NCBI GenBank assembly: GCA_944377745.1
Contig: CALWFV010000001.1
Span: forward strand, 1 to 64,000
DNA: 64,000 nucleotides
Direction: 5' to 3'
DNA from: an uncultured Mediterraneibacter sp.
GTDB lineage: Bacteria > Bacillota > Clostridia > Lachnospirales > Lachnospiraceae
Shown here: piece after piece, positions 53,004-61,945 of the stretch
Position numbering within the stretch: the first letter of the stretch is position 1
How the letters are laid out: the number at the start of each line of letters is the position of its first letter
Notes under the pieces: model-generated
Databases searched by the model: none
Told to the model about the DNA's origin: nothing
Seen by the model: the letters and a program-made list of their open reading frames with translations, nothing else
Position numbers and translations under genes: made by a program

Positions 53004-55583
53004 TCAGGCTGTCTGCTTTCTTCCGCAGCACTGTTTGTACTTCTTTCCGCTTCCACAGGGGCACGGATCGTTGGGATAGATCTTCTTCGCCTCACGCTTC
53101 TTCGGAGCTCGGACTGCACTGTCGTCCTTGTTTGTTCCCGTCACTTTTGCGACTTCCTCGCGCTCAACCTTCTGCTCCACGCGGATGCGGAACAGGGTCC
53201 TCAGCGTTGTCTCTGCGATCATGTTCGTCATCTCTCCGAACATGTCGTATCCCATCATCTTGTACTCAACCAGCGGGTCCCTCTGCCCGTAGGCCTGAAG
53301 TCCAATTCCCTGACGGAGCTGATCCATGTCGTCAATGTGATCCATCCATCTCGCGTCGATGACCTTCAGAAGGACAACGCGCTCCACTTCTCGCAGCTGT
53401 TCCGCCTCAGGGAACTCAGCCTCTTTCGCCTCGTAAGCCTTCACGGCACGCTCTTTGAGCAGATGCTTGAGTTCCTTCTGACGCATATCCTGACATTCCT
53501 CCGAAGTCGGAAGCTGGAGCTGCGGGATCACATTGTGAAGGTTCACGTCAAGACCTTTCAGATCCCACTCGTCAGACTCCGCATCCGGAGCCGCAAAGCG
53601 GTCCGTGATATTCTCCACATACTCTGTAATCATGCTGTAGATCGTATCGCGCATACTCTCTCCGTCCAGCACTCTCCGGCGCTCACCGTAGATGATCTCT
53701 CTCTGCTCATTCATAACCTGATCGTACTCCAGCAGGTTCTTACGGATGCCGAAGTTGTTGTTCTCAATCTTCTTCTGAGCTTTCTCAATGGCATTGGAAA
53801 GCATCTTATGCTCGATCTGTTCGCCGTCCTCAACGCCCAGCGTGTTGAACACACTCATCAGCTTCTCGGAACCGAACAGACGCATCAGATCGTCCTCCAG
53901 GGAAATATAGAAGCGGGATTCACCCGGATCTCCCTGACGTCCGGAACGTCCGCGGAGCTGATTGTCAATACGTCTGGACTCGTGGCGCTCTGTGCCGATG
54001 ATCTTCAAGCCGCCGGCTTTCCGCGCGTCGTCGTCCAGCTTGATATCCGTACCACGTCCGGCCATATTGGTGGCAATGGTGACAGCTCCGTGAACACCTG
54101 CGTCCGCAACGATCTCCGCCTCCAGCTCATGATATTTCGCATTCAGCACGTTGTGCGGGATGCCTTCTTTCTTGAGCATCCTGCTCAGAAGTTCGGAAAC
54201 TTCGATGGTGATCGTACCCACCAGGACCGGCTGTCCCGTCGCGTGAGCTTCCTTCACCGCCTCGATCACAGCATGATATTTTTCCTTCTTTGTCTTATAG
54301 ACGGCGTCATCCAGATCCACACGCTGCACCGGTACATTGGTGGGGATCTCCACAACGTCCATGCCATAGATGTCACGGAACTCTTTTTCCTCTGTAAGGG
54401 CCGTACCGGTCATACCGCTCTTCTTGTCAAATTTATTGAACAGATTCTGGAAAGTGATCGTTGCCAGCGTCTTGCTCTCCCGTTTCACCTTTACATGTTC
54501 CTTCGCCTCGATGGCCTGATGAAGCCCGTCCGAATAACGGCGTCCCGGCATGATACGTCCGGTAAACTCGTCCACGATCATTACCTCGCCCTCCGGCGTC
54601 ACCACATAATCCTGATCGCGGAACATCAGATTGTGAGCCCTGAGAGCCAGGATAATATTGTGCTGGATCTCCAGGTTTTCCGGATCCGCAAGGTTTTCAA
54701 TATGGAAGAACTTCTCAACTTTCTTCACGCCGTCTTCTGTAAGGTTGACCGTCTTCTCTTTCTCATTGACGATAAAGTCTCCGGTTTCCTCGATATCCTC
54801 GCCCATGATGGCATTCATCTTGGAAAATTCTCCGCTGGCCTCGCCCCGTTCTAACTGCCGCGCGAGGATATCACACGCCTCATACAACTTTGTGGATTTT
54901 CCGCTCTGTCCGGAAATAATAAGCGGGGTCCTCGCCTCGTCGATCAGGACGGAATCGACCTCATCGATGATGGCGAAGTGCAGCCCTCTCTGTACAAGCT
55001 GTTCTTTGTAGATCACCATATTATCTCTCAGATAATCGAATCCGAGTTCATTGTTGGTGACATAGGTGATATCACAGTTGTATGCGGCACGCCGCTCTTC
55101 ATTATTCATACTGTTCAGCACAACGCCGACAGTAAGTCCGAGAAATTCATGAACCTTTCCCATCCACTCGGCGTCACGCTTTGCCAGATAGTCATTGACC
55201 GTGACGATATGAACGCCTTTGCCCTCCAGGGCATTCAGATATGCTGGAAGCGTTGACACAAGCGTCTTACCTTCACCGGTCTTCATCTCGGCGATACGGC
55301 CCTGATGCAGGATGATACCTCCGATCAGCTGTACCCGGTAATGTCTCATGCCAAGCGCTCTGGACGCGCCTTCACGCACAACGGCAAACGCTTCCGGAAG
55401 AAGATCGTCCAGGGTCTTTCCCTCTTTCAGGCGTTCCTTGAACTCTCTGGTCTTGCCGCGCAGTTCCTCATCCGACAGGGCTTTCATCTCCGGTTCCAGC
55501 GATTCGATCCGGTCGACGATCGGGTAGATCCTTTTCAGTTCATTTTCGCTGTGAGTTCCAAAGATCTTTTCTATAAATCCCAT
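53004..55583 (-). CDS. secA: Preprotein translocase ATPase SecA
   Basis: This 859-residue motor drives proteins through SecYEG. Walker A is [10 protein letters not shown] near residue 101, the DEAD motif is in [14 protein letters not shown] near 210, and preprotein-binding, helical-scaffold and second nucleotide-binding regions follow ([24 protein letters not shown]). The C-terminus ends with the zinc-binding SEC-C domain [13 protein letters not shown]. Length is standard. A consensus promoter (TTGAAT, 17 bp, TAGAAT) lies about 65-90 bp upstream and AAGGAG precedes the ATG. prfB follows after 72 bp. Confidence 0.98.
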   Translation of the reverse strand: MGFIEKIFGTHSENELKRIYPIVDRIESLEPEMKALSDEELRGKTREFKERLKEGKTLDDLLPEAFAVVREGASRALGMRHYRVQLIGGIILHQGRIAEMKTGEGKTLVSTLPAYLNALEGKGVHIVTVNDYLAKRDAEWMGKVHEFLGLTVGVVLNSMNNEERRAAYNCDITYVTNNELGFDYLRDNMVIYKEQLVQRGLHFAIIDEVDSVLIDEARTPLIISGQSGKSTKLYEACDILARQLERGEASGEFSKMNAIMGEDIEETGDFIVNEKEKTVNLTEDGVKKVEKFFHIENLADPENLEIQHNIILALRAHNLMFRDQDYVVTPEGEVMIVDEFTGRIMPGRRYSDGLHQAIEAKEHVKVKRESKTLATITFQNLFNKFDKKSGMTGTALTEEKEFRDIYGMDVVEIPTNVPVQRVDLDDAVYKTKKEKYHAVIEAVKEAHATGQPVLVGTITIEVSELLSRMLKKEGIPHNVLNAKYHELEAEIVADAGVHGAVTIATNMAGRGTDIKLDDDARKAGGLKIIGTERHESRRIDNQLRGRSGRQGDPGESRFYISLEDDLMRLFGSEKLMSVFNTLGVEDGEQIEHKMLSNAIEKAQKKIENNNFGIRKNLLEYDQVMNEQREIIYGERRRVLDGESMRDTIYSMITEYVENITDRFAAPDAESDEWDLKGLDVNLHNVIPQLQLPTSEECQDMRQKELKHLLKERAVKAYEAKEAEFPEAEQLREVERVVLLKVIDARWMDHIDDMDQLRQGIGLQAYGQRDPLVEYKMMGYDMFGEMTNMIAETTLRTLFRIRVEQKVEREEVAKVTGTNKDDSAVRAPKKREAKKIYPNDPCPCGSGKKYKQCCGRKQTA

Positions 55584-55646
55584 TTCCCGTAATTAACTCC
55601 TTAAATATATATTTAGTGTCTGACAGACGACACCACTCCGTTTTCC

Positions 55647-55675
55647 ATTCTAGCACTAACTTCCGCCTAATTCAA
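55647..55675 (-). promoter_or_regulatory. Promoter of secA
   Basis: On the minus strand TTGAAT (55670-55675), a 17-bp spacer and TAGAAT (55647-55652). Between it and the start codon is a small GTGTC/GACAC hairpin at 55617-55634. Confidence 0.7.
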
Positions 55676-55706
55676 TAAGTTCATATTATGTTAACAATTC
55701 TTGATC

Positions 55707-55867
55707 AACAGTTCAGCCATGAAGCTATTGGGGAGAGAAAATCATGCTCGCATGATTTTTCAAGCAGATAGCTTCATGAACTGAGCGCCAGTCTATGAGC
55801 AAAGAAGCGGCGTAAGCCGCAATAAGCACGCAAGTGCGGCTTTGCGAATGGCGCGGGCTGAACTGTT
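55707..55867. repeat. Multi-hairpin element with 12-bp terminal inverted repeats
   Basis: The 161-bp element fills most of the 321-bp gap between hisA and secA. It is bounded by perfect inverted repeats AACAGTTCAGCC and GGCTGAACTGTT. Nested inside are an 11-bp pair CATGAAGCTAT/ATAGCTTCATG enclosing the hairpin AAAATCATG-CTCG-CATGATTTT, and a GCGCCA/TGGCGC pair enclosing two tetraloop hairpins, GCGGC-GTAA-GCCGC and GCAC-GCAA-GTGC. It resembles a palindromic MITE or a structured RNA. No coding frame or A/U-tract terminator is seen in it. Confidence 0.7.
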
Positions 55868-55890
55868 ACTTCATCCTTGCAGATGCCCTC

Positions 55891-55920
55891 AGCCAAAAGG
55901 CGCGTTAGCGCTTTTTGGCT
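55891..55920 (-). terminator. Hairpin at the 3' end of hisA
   Basis: AGCCAAAAGGCGC and GCGCTTTTTGGCT pair around a short loop that includes the hisA stop codon. There is no U-tract after it, so termination is possible but not certain. Confidence 0.5.
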
Positions 55921-56684
55921 GGCACGGCAAGTTTCTCATACGGTATCTTCCCTCCGAACAGGTCCAGCGCGCTCCCGATGGTAAAGTCCAGGCGCCCTCC
56001 GCTCACTTCCCGGAACCGGTCCAGGTCTTCCATGGATCCGATTCCGCCCGCGTATGTAACCGGGATCCCCTCCCACCCGGCAAGCATCCTGACCAGTTCT
56101 GTCTCCATACCGGATGATCGTCCTTCCACATCCACTCCGTGGATCAGGAATTCGTCGCAGGATACAGCCAGATCATCCAGGATTTCCGGGCACAGTTTCA
56201 CATCCGTAAACTTCTGCCACCGGTCCGTCACGATATAATATCCGTCTTCTTTCTTCCGACAGCTCAGATCCAGCACGATATGCCTTTTCCCCGCGGCTGC
56301 GACCAGTTTCTCAAGGTTGTCCCTGTGGAACGTGCCATCCCTGAACACATAGGACGTGACGATCACATGGCTGGCGCCTGCTTTCAGATAGTCCTCTGCA
56401 TTGTCCGCATTGATCCCACCGCCGAGCTGCATTCCGCCGGGATAGGCTTCGAGCGCTGACATCGCCTGTGCCCTCGTCTCGTCATAGTATTCCGACCCGG
56501 GCGGGTTGAGCAGGATGATGTGCCCGCCTTTCAGTCCGTCTCTCCGGTACAGTCCTGCGTAATACTCCGCTCCCAGCTCAGACGCAAAATTGTCTTTCGC
56601 ACTGTTCCCTTCATCCCGAAGGCTTCCGCCCACAATCTGTTTTACTTTCCCGTTATGTATATCGATACAGGGTCTGAATCTCAT
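55905..56684 (-). CDS. hisA: Eukaryotic-type ProFAR isomerase (HisA)
   Basis: This 259-residue TIM-barrel enzyme catalyses the fourth step of histidine synthesis, ProFAR to PRFAR. It begins MRFRPCIDIHNGKVKQIVGG, with the phosphate-binding and catalytic Asp in PCIDIHNG and a second segment GVDVEGRSSG near 180. These follow the eukaryotic/HIS6-like branch rather than the usual bacterial HisA. The start at 56684 follows GGAGGAG; an upstream in-frame ATG would add 30 residues read from a hairpin repeat. No other his gene is nearby, so this is an isolated copy, possibly for a strain lacking a standard hisA. Confidence 0.88.
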   Translation of the reverse strand: MRFRPCIDIHNGKVKQIVGGSLRDEGNSAKDNFASELGAEYYAGLYRRDGLKGGHIILLNPPGSEYYDETRAQAMSALEAYPGGMQLGGGINADNAEDYLKAGASHVIVTSYVFRDGTFHRDNLEKLVAAAGKRHIVLDLSCRKKEDGYYIVTDRWQKFTDVKLCPEILDDLAVSCDEFLIHGVDVEGRSSGMETELVRMLAGWEGIPVTYAGGIGSMEDLDRFREVSGGRLDFTIGSALDLFGGKIPYEKLAVPAKKR

Positions 56685-56715
56685 ACCTCTCCTCCGTTCT
56701 TTCACAAAGAGGACA

Positions 56716-56763
56716 GGCCCTGATGCAAAAGGGGCTGTCCCCTTTGCATCGGGGCCTGACCCC
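56716..56763. repeat. GC-rich hairpin repeat between hisA and the lipoprotein gene
   Basis: GGCCCTGATGCAAAAGGGG pairs with CCCCTTTGCATCGGGGCC apart from one bulged A and one T:G step. The outer GGGGCCTGACCCC repeats the palindrome upstream of lon. Confidence 0.6.
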
Positions 56764-56777
56764 TTTGCAGACATCTC

Positions 56778-57107
56778 TTATCTGTTCTCCTGCATATCTT
56801 TCTGTGCTCCATTGTCTTCTGTCAGATCATCCGTGGCCTTGTCCACGCCGTCTGTCACATCATCTGTCACATCGTCCACACCGTCTGTCACGTCGTCCAC
56901 CGCGTTATCGATGATCCCGTCCCCGTCAGTAGCGTCATTGACATTGCTGTTATCCGTATTGTTCTGATTCGTATCGGTCCGGTCATCGGCGTTCTGTGTA
57001 GACTGATCAGCTCCGTTGTCCGCGTTATCCCGGCTGCTGCATGCCGCCGTTCCCAGAAGCACAAATGTACAAGTCATAAGCAGAAGTATTTTTTTCATTG
57101 TTTTCAT
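56778..57107 (-). CDS. Acidic low-complexity lipoprotein
   Basis: This 109-residue protein starts with a lipoprotein signal (MKTMKKILLLMTCTFVLLGT) and the lipobox TAAC with Cys at position 23. The mature part is almost entirely Asp, Asn, Thr, Val and Gly, with near repeats VDDVTDGVDDVTDDV and GVDKATDDL. No fold or family is evident. It should be an acidic, unstructured tail exposed on the outer face of the membrane. GGGAGA precedes the ATG. It lies between the sigma-factor gene and hisA, with no operon signal. Function unknown. Confidence 0.8.
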   Translation of the reverse strand: MKTMKKILLLMTCTFVLLGTAACSSRDNADNGADQSTQNADDRTDTNQNNTDNSNVNDATDGDGIIDNAVDDVTDGVDDVTDDVTDGVDKATDDLTEDNGAQKDMQENR

Positions 57108-57183
57108 AAAAGTATCTCCCTTTCCACAAATATTGTTGTATCACTACTTTCTGCATTTCCAACAATATTTATACAGGATCTAC

Positions 57184-58020
57184 TTAATTTTTTGCATTTC
57201 TTCGAAGTTTTTCCATTGCCCTCGCCTCGATCTGTCGCACACGCTCTCTGGTGACATTAAGCATCTTTCCAATTTCTTCCAGCGTATGCGTCTTCCCGTC
57301 CTCCAGACCGTACCTGAGCCGGATAACCTGCCGCTCCCTGTCGCTTAAAGATTCCAGCAGTTCTCTGACCTCCTCTTTCTGGACAAGGGTGTTCATCGCC
57401 TCCTCCGGCGTCGCCTCAGTCCGGTCCTCAACCATGTCGCCCAGACTGTTCTCTCCTTCCTCTCCCACAGGAGTCTCCAGTGAGACCGGACTCTGAAGGT
57501 ACGACAGGATCTCTTTGATATCCTTCTCTGTCTTTCCCGGCATCTTCTCCGAGATCTCCTTCGGAAGAGGATCCCTTCCGAGCTCCTGCTGAAGCTCCTT
57601 TGAGATCTTCTGCACCTTTTTCATATTCTCAGCCACATGCACGGGAACACGGATCTCTCTGGACTGCTGGTCGATCGCGCGCTGCATGGCCTCCTTGATC
57701 CACCAGGAGGCATAGGTGGAGAACCGGTTTTCCATAGTATAGTCATATTTCTCCGCCGCTCGCATCAGCCCCATATTCCCCTCCTGGATCAGATCCATGA
57801 GCTGTACGCCCCGGCCGTTGTAATGTTTTGCAATGGAAACCACAAGACGCAAATTCGCCTCTGCAAGTTTTTGTCTCGCGCTCTCGTCTCCCTCTGAGCT
57901 CCTGCGCCCCAGTTCCTTTTCTTCCTCCTCGCTCAACAGCGGGATCTGCCCAATCTCATTGAGATAGATCTTCAGCGGCTCTGTCATCATTCCTTCCTGT
58001 ATGTTCAGTTCATTTTCCAT
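57184..58020 (-). CDS. RpoD-like sigma-70 factor lacking region 1.1
   Basis: This 278-residue group 2-type sigma factor directs RNA polymerase to promoters. Region 1.2 ([16 protein letters not shown]), region 2 with the -10-reading helices ([28 protein letters not shown]), region 3 and region 4 with the -35 helix-turn-helix ([23 protein letters not shown]) are complete. The acidic region 1.1 of the primary factor is absent. The exact start is unsure: MENEL at 58020 or MGETM at 58032, both after weak sites. The fbp gene ends 6-18 bp upstream, so the two are co-transcribed. Confidence 0.9.
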   Translation of the reverse strand: MENELNIQEGMMTEPLKIYLNEIGQIPLLSEEEEKELGRRSSEGDESARQKLAEANLRLVVSIAKHYNGRGVQLMDLIQEGNMGLMRAAEKYDYTMENRFSTYASWWIKEAMQRAIDQQSREIRVPVHVAENMKKVQKISKELQQELGRDPLPKEISEKMPGKTEKDIKEILSYLQSPVSLETPVGEEGENSLGDMVEDRTEATPEEAMNTLVQKEEVRELLESLSDRERQVIRLRYGLEDGKTHTLEEIGKMLNVTRERVRQIEARAMEKLRRNAKN

Positions 58021-58038
58021 AGTCTCACCCATCCTGCC

Positions 58039-59991
58039 TTATAGTTTTTCAATAATCTCTCCATTTCTGTATGCCGCAAGAAGTCTTTCCAGATCCAGCA
58101 CCTGTTCCTTCAGTTCACGTCCGATATCTGTATCGCCTACAAGACAGCGGTCCGTCCTCCTGCTCACGATCACGGTCTCTGAATGGATATCCTTCTCCTT
58201 TGCGATCGCCGCCTCCGTGGATTCAAAAGGTTCAAGGGCCACAAGTCTGAGCCCGTATGAATTGTAGATCAGAGTATAGCCCGCAATCCCCGTTTCCTTC
58301 TGATATGCCCTGGAGAATCCCCCATCGATGACCAGGACTTTTCCGCCGCATTTGACCGGACTCTCACCGTCTTTTGTCTTTACCGGCACATGCCCGTTGA
58401 CGATATGGGCTTTCCCCGGATCCAGCCCGAACTCCTCCAGGACCCGTTCGATCACTTCCTCGTCCTCCAGAAATGTATAATATGGATTCTTTTTCTCCAC
58501 ATGGGTCTCTTTCTCCGCCAGGAAATATCTTTCAAATGTAGCCATCTTGTTCTTTCCAAAAAGGGGAGAACAGGGGTGGAGCCATATGTACCACATAATA
58601 TCCTTCCCATCCTGTCGTTCCTTTTCATCCAGGGCGAAAAACCCTTTTCTCACATAACTGTCCAGCACGTCGTACAGCTCTTTTCCCTTATATTTCTTCC
58701 CGAACACAGAGACTTCCTTCAAATTCCCTTTCTGATCAAGAGGAACGCATCCATGATAGAGCAGATTGTCGTTAAACACCTTGTAAAGCCCTCCCTTTGA
58801 CAGCAGGAAACGCATATGCTGCTGAAGCTTCCCACAGCCGAGAAATGCCCGTTCCAGCCGGTCCATAATCTCCTGTTCCTCCGTGCTGAGAGCATAGGGA
58901 TCTGAGGGATCTACAGTCGGAAAGTTATCATCCAGCAGTCTGTACTCCTTTTCCTCCAGTGTGATCGTCCCCTTCTCGTAGTCGATCCGGTGCAGGAGAG
59001 CCCGGTCTTCCATGCAAAAGTCCTTCTGCCTCTGAATGATCTGTCCCTCCACCTTGAACTGGATCACTGAAACCGCCTTATGGATGCGCAGATTCATCTC
59101 CATCTCCTCCGAATCAGCTTTGTCTGCGGCTTTCAATTTGAAACAGCTGCATGGGTCGTCCCCGTAGACTTTGAGCGCAAACGCCGCAAGAGGAAGCAGG
59201 TTGATTCCATACCCGTCCTCAAGGATATCAAGATTTCCATATCGGGCGCAGATGCGGATCACGTTAGCGATACATCCTCTCTGTCCCGCTGCGGCCCCCA
59301 TCCAGAGCACGTCGTGATTTCCCCACTGGATATCCACCGAATGGTAGGACATCAGCTTGTCCATAATGATATGAGGTCCCGGTCCCCTGTCGAAGATATC
59401 ACCTACGATATGGAGATGATCTACCACCAGACGCTGGATCAGTTCTGAGATCGCACTGATGAACTGTTCCGCACGATCAATCCGTATGATCGTTGAGATG
59501 ATCTCATTATAATAGGATTCTTTGTCGCTCAGCTCCGCTTTCTCCGTGATCAGTTCCTCTATCACATATGCAAAATCTTTCGGCAACGCCTTTCTCACTT
59601 TAGACCGGGTATATTTGCTCGCCACATGCTTGCTCACCTGAATGAGCCGATACAGATTCACCTTGTACCAGTCTTCCATGTTCGTCTCTGTCTGCCTGAC
59701 GACGTTCATCTTCTCCTTCGGATAATAGATCAGAGTTGCAAGAGACTTTTTATCCCTTGCGCTCATGGTATTCCCGAACACTTCCTCAATCTTCCTCTTT
59801 ACCGATCCCGATCCGTTTTTCAGCACGTGAGAAAACGCCTCGTATTCCCCGTGCACGTCCGTCAGGAAATGCTCCGTCCCCTTCGGAAGGTTGAGAATCG
59901 CCTGCAGATTAATAATCTCAGTAGACGCCGCCGCAATCGTGGGATAAAGATCCGAAAGGCGTTCCAGATATCTGGTCTCCAGATTTTTCAT
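58039..59991 (-). CDS. fbp: Class III fructose-1,6-bisphosphatase
   Basis: This 650-residue enzyme makes fructose 6-phosphate in gluconeogenesis; the class III form is restricted mostly to Firmicutes. The metallophosphatase motifs GDIFDRGPGPH near residue 197 and WGNHDVLWMGAAAG near 225 hold the metal site. The length and the C-terminal region (VIDGGFSRAYQ, NSYGLRLVALEPF) fit the family. The start at 59991 follows GGAGGAG. It is upstream of and close to the sigma-70 gene, and follows dapB after 49 bp. The cluster is probably one operon led by dapB. Confidence 0.96.
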   Translation of the reverse strand: MKNLETRYLERLSDLYPTIAAASTEIINLQAILNLPKGTEHFLTDVHGEYEAFSHVLKNGSGSVKRKIEEVFGNTMSARDKKSLATLIYYPKEKMNVVRQTETNMEDWYKVNLYRLIQVSKHVASKYTRSKVRKALPKDFAYVIEELITEKAELSDKESYYNEIISTIIRIDRAEQFISAISELIQRLVVDHLHIVGDIFDRGPGPHIIMDKLMSYHSVDIQWGNHDVLWMGAAAGQRGCIANVIRICARYGNLDILEDGYGINLLPLAAFALKVYGDDPCSCFKLKAADKADSEEMEMNLRIHKAVSVIQFKVEGQIIQRQKDFCMEDRALLHRIDYEKGTITLEEKEYRLLDDNFPTVDPSDPYALSTEEQEIMDRLERAFLGCGKLQQHMRFLLSKGGLYKVFNDNLLYHGCVPLDQKGNLKEVSVFGKKYKGKELYDVLDSYVRKGFFALDEKERQDGKDIMWYIWLHPCSPLFGKNKMATFERYFLAEKETHVEKKNPYYTFLEDEEVIERVLEEFGLDPGKAHIVNGHVPVKTKDGESPVKCGGKVLVIDGGFSRAYQKETGIAGYTLIYNSYGLRLVALEPFESTEAAIAKEKDIHSETVIVSRRTDRCLVGDTDIGRELKEQVLDLERLLAAYRNGEIIEKL

Positions 59992-60040
59992 TCTGTTCTC
60001 CTCCATATTACTGTGCAGTCCGCCGATGCCTCCTGCAGGA

Positions 60041-60799
60041 TCAGAACTGTATCACATCGCTCATATCATACATTCCCGGCCCTTTCCCCGCCAGGAATTT
60101 TGCCGCCTCCACGGCCCCCTTCGCAAATACATTTCTGGAATACGCGCTGTGCCTGAACTCGATCACTTCATCCGTTCCGGCAAAGATTACCTCGTGATCA
60201 CCTACGATCGTGCCGCCGCGCACCGCTGAGATCCCTATCTCTTTCGCCCCCCTCTTCTGTCTCACCTGGCTCCTGTCATAGACATAGTGGTATTCTCCGT
60301 TCAACGCTTCATTAATGGAATCCGCGAGTGCCAGAGCGGTTCCGCTGGGCGCGTCCACTTTCTGATTGTGATGACGCTCCACAAGTTCAATATCATAACC
60401 AGAATTTCCCAGCACTTTCGCAGCGTCTTTCAGAAGCTTCAGGAGAAGATTGATCCCTAAAGACATATTGGCAGACTTAAGGACCGCCGTTTTCCCGGCT
60501 GTCTCCTGAACCTTCTCAAGCTGTATCTCAGAAAGTCCCGTAGTACAAAGAACTACCGGCAGTTTCTTCCCGGCACAGTAATCAAGCAGGGCGTCCATCG
60601 CGCCCGCATTGGAAAAATCGATAACCACATCTGCATCCGTATCACATTTCTCAATAGAATCATATACCGGATAATCATTCGGCACTCCGGTATACGAATC
60701 CACTCCCGCCGCGATTTTTGCATCCGCGTCGTTTTTTACAAGCTCTGTGATCATTCTTCCCATTTTACCATTGCATCCATGTAATAAAATTTTTGTCAT
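60041..60799 (-). CDS. dapB: 4-hydroxy-tetrahydrodipicolinate reductase
   Basis: This 252-residue enzyme reduces the cyclic precursor in the diaminopimelate and lysine pathway, feeding peptidoglycan. The NAD(P) motif HGCNGKMGR is at about residues 6-14, and the signature ERHHNQKVDAPSGTAL near 149-164 holds the catalytic His-His and Lys. The start at 60799 follows AGGAGG; the in-frame ATG at 60841 lacks a site. A consensus promoter lies 50-80 bp upstream on the minus strand. Confidence 0.97.
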   Translation of the reverse strand: MTKILLHGCNGKMGRMITELVKNDADAKIAAGVDSYTGVPNDYPVYDSIEKCDTDADVVIDFSNAGAMDALLDYCAGKKLPVVLCTTGLSEIQLEKVQETAGKTAVLKSANMSLGINLLLKLLKDAAKVLGNSGYDIELVERHHNQKVDAPSGTALALADSINEALNGEYHYVYDRSQVRQKRGAKEIGISAVRGGTIVGDHEVIFAGTDEVIEFRHSAYSRNVFAKGAVEAAKFLAGKGPGMYDMSDVIQF

Positions 60800-60848
60800 T
60801 CTTCTGTCCTCCTGGCTGATCCTTAAAATTAAGTTGGTCAATATAAAA

Positions 60849-60877
60849 AGAATATCACATTTGAAAATTTATCTCAA
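60849..60877 (-). promoter_or_regulatory. Promoter of dapB
   Basis: On the minus strand TTGAGA (60872-60877), a 17-bp spacer and TATTCT (60849-60854). Confidence 0.65.
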
Positions 60878-60981
60878 CATTTACACTTATCTTTACTTGA
60901 ACCGCGGGCGTATGATAAGATTTATAAAGATGTGTTTTCAAAAAACGCACCCACTATTTTACGGAAAAGGAGACGCGAAAA

Positions 60982-61452
60982 ATGAAAGTACGCATGGCAT
61001 CAGAAAAAGATATCGACAGGATACACGAACTGCTCTCCCAGGTGGCTATGGTCCACCACAGAGGGCGCCCGGATCTTTTCAAATACGGACAGAGGAAATA
61101 TACGGACGACCAGCTGGGAGATATCCTTAAGGATGAGAATCGACCGGTCTTTGCAGCCGTAGATGAAGACGACCGCCTGTCAGGATACGCGTTCTGTATC
61201 TTCCAGCAGCATCCAAACGACAACATTCTGACCGATATCAAAACGCTGTATATCGACGACCTCTGCGTGGACGAAAACCTGCGCGGAAACCACGTCGGCA
61301 CCGCGATCTACGAAGCAGTCCTGGAATTCGCAAGGAAAAACGGATGTTATAATGTTACCCTTAATGTATGGAGCTGCAATGAGAGTGCAATGAAATTCTA
61401 TCAGGCGAGAGGGCTCAGTCCACAGAAAGTGGGAATGGAAGTTATCTTATAA
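60982..61452 (+). CDS. GNAT-family N-acetyltransferase
   Basis: This 156-residue enzyme of the Gcn5-related family transfers acetyl from acetyl-CoA to an amine. The acetyl-CoA loop lies in LCVDENLRGNHVGTAIYE (R/Q-x-x-G-x-A type) near residue 95-112, and the C-terminal strand region in LNVWSCNESAMKFYQARGL. The N-terminal half (KVRMASEKDIDRIHELLSQ) is typical. AAAAGGAG precedes the ATG at good spacing. The acceptor cannot be read from the sequence. It stands divergent from dapB. Confidence 0.9.
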   Translation: MKVRMASEKDIDRIHELLSQVAMVHHRGRPDLFKYGQRKYTDDQLGDILKDENRPVFAAVDEDDRLSGYAFCIFQQHPNDNILTDIKTLYIDDLCVDENLRGNHVGTAIYEAVLEFARKNGCYNVTLNVWSCNESAMKFYQARGLSPQKVGMEVIL

Positions 61453-61485
61453 AATGCAGTTTGTGCTAAGATTTCTTAACCACTA

Positions 61486-61515
61486 TTGACCTTCTTTTTT
61501 GTTTCAGTGTAAGAT
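61486..61515 (+). promoter_or_regulatory. Promoter of the zinc-ribbon and kinase gene pair
   Basis: TTGACC (61486-61491), an 18-bp spacer and TAAGAT (61510-61515), about 40 bp ahead of the zinc-ribbon start codon. Confidence 0.65.
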
Positions 61516-61555
61516 AGGTTCAACTTACTGATAGTTACAAAATGGAGGGACAATA

Positions 61556-61945
61556 ATGTTTAACTTCTTTTCAGATTCCAGCAGAAAAAGACGATATCCG
61601 AACCCGAACAGAGGCAGTTCGCATTATCAGAAAGGCGGCTTTTTCGGCATGGGGAGCAGCTTTTCCCGATCCGGGAGCAGCAGCCCCCGCCGGCAGTATG
61701 GTTATCAGCCGTATCCCCGTCAGGGACAGCATTACGGGATGCCTCAGCAGAATCAGGGATATGCAGCATCACAGTCCGGTTCTTGCATCTGCCCCAATTG
61801 TGGCGCTTCTGTGCCCGCAGGCTCGAAATTCTGTCTATCCTGCGGCGCGAAGATGGCCTCCGCTGCCTTCTGTCCAAACTGTGGGAAACCGGTTCCTCAG
61901 GGAGCAAAATTCTGCCCGGAATGCGGCTCTCCCACAGGCCGATGA
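61556..61945 (+). CDS. Double zinc-ribbon protein with a low-complexity N-terminus
   Basis: This 129-residue protein has a glycine-, serine- and arginine-rich disordered half (residues 10-75, repeats of GS, RR, YQP) and two zinc ribbons: C79xxC82 with C93xxC96, and C106xxC109 with C120xxC123, each with a GSKFC or GAKFC-type knuckle. The ribbons are of the class found in many small regulatory and signalling proteins. It ends ATGA with the start of the kinase-fold gene, so the two proteins are made together and probably work together. The binding partner is unknown. Confidence 0.8.
   Translation: MFNFFSDSSRKRRYPNPNRGSSHYQKGGFFGMGSSFSRSGSSSPRRQYGYQPYPRQGQHYGMPQQNQGYAASQSGSCICPNCGASVPAGSKFCLSCGAKMASAAFCPNCGKPVPQGAKFCPECGSPTGR

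Noticed and set aside
53337-54854. 505-codon frame opposite secA
   Set aside because: Shadow of secA, which is complete and conserved throughout.
55707-55867. tRNA or known riboswitch
   Set aside because: The hairpins do not fold into a cloverleaf, and no ligand-type core or downstream regulated start is apparent.
56685-56774. N-terminal 30-residue extension of HisA
   Set aside because: It would be translated from the hairpin repeat; the GGAGGAG site marks the start at 56684.
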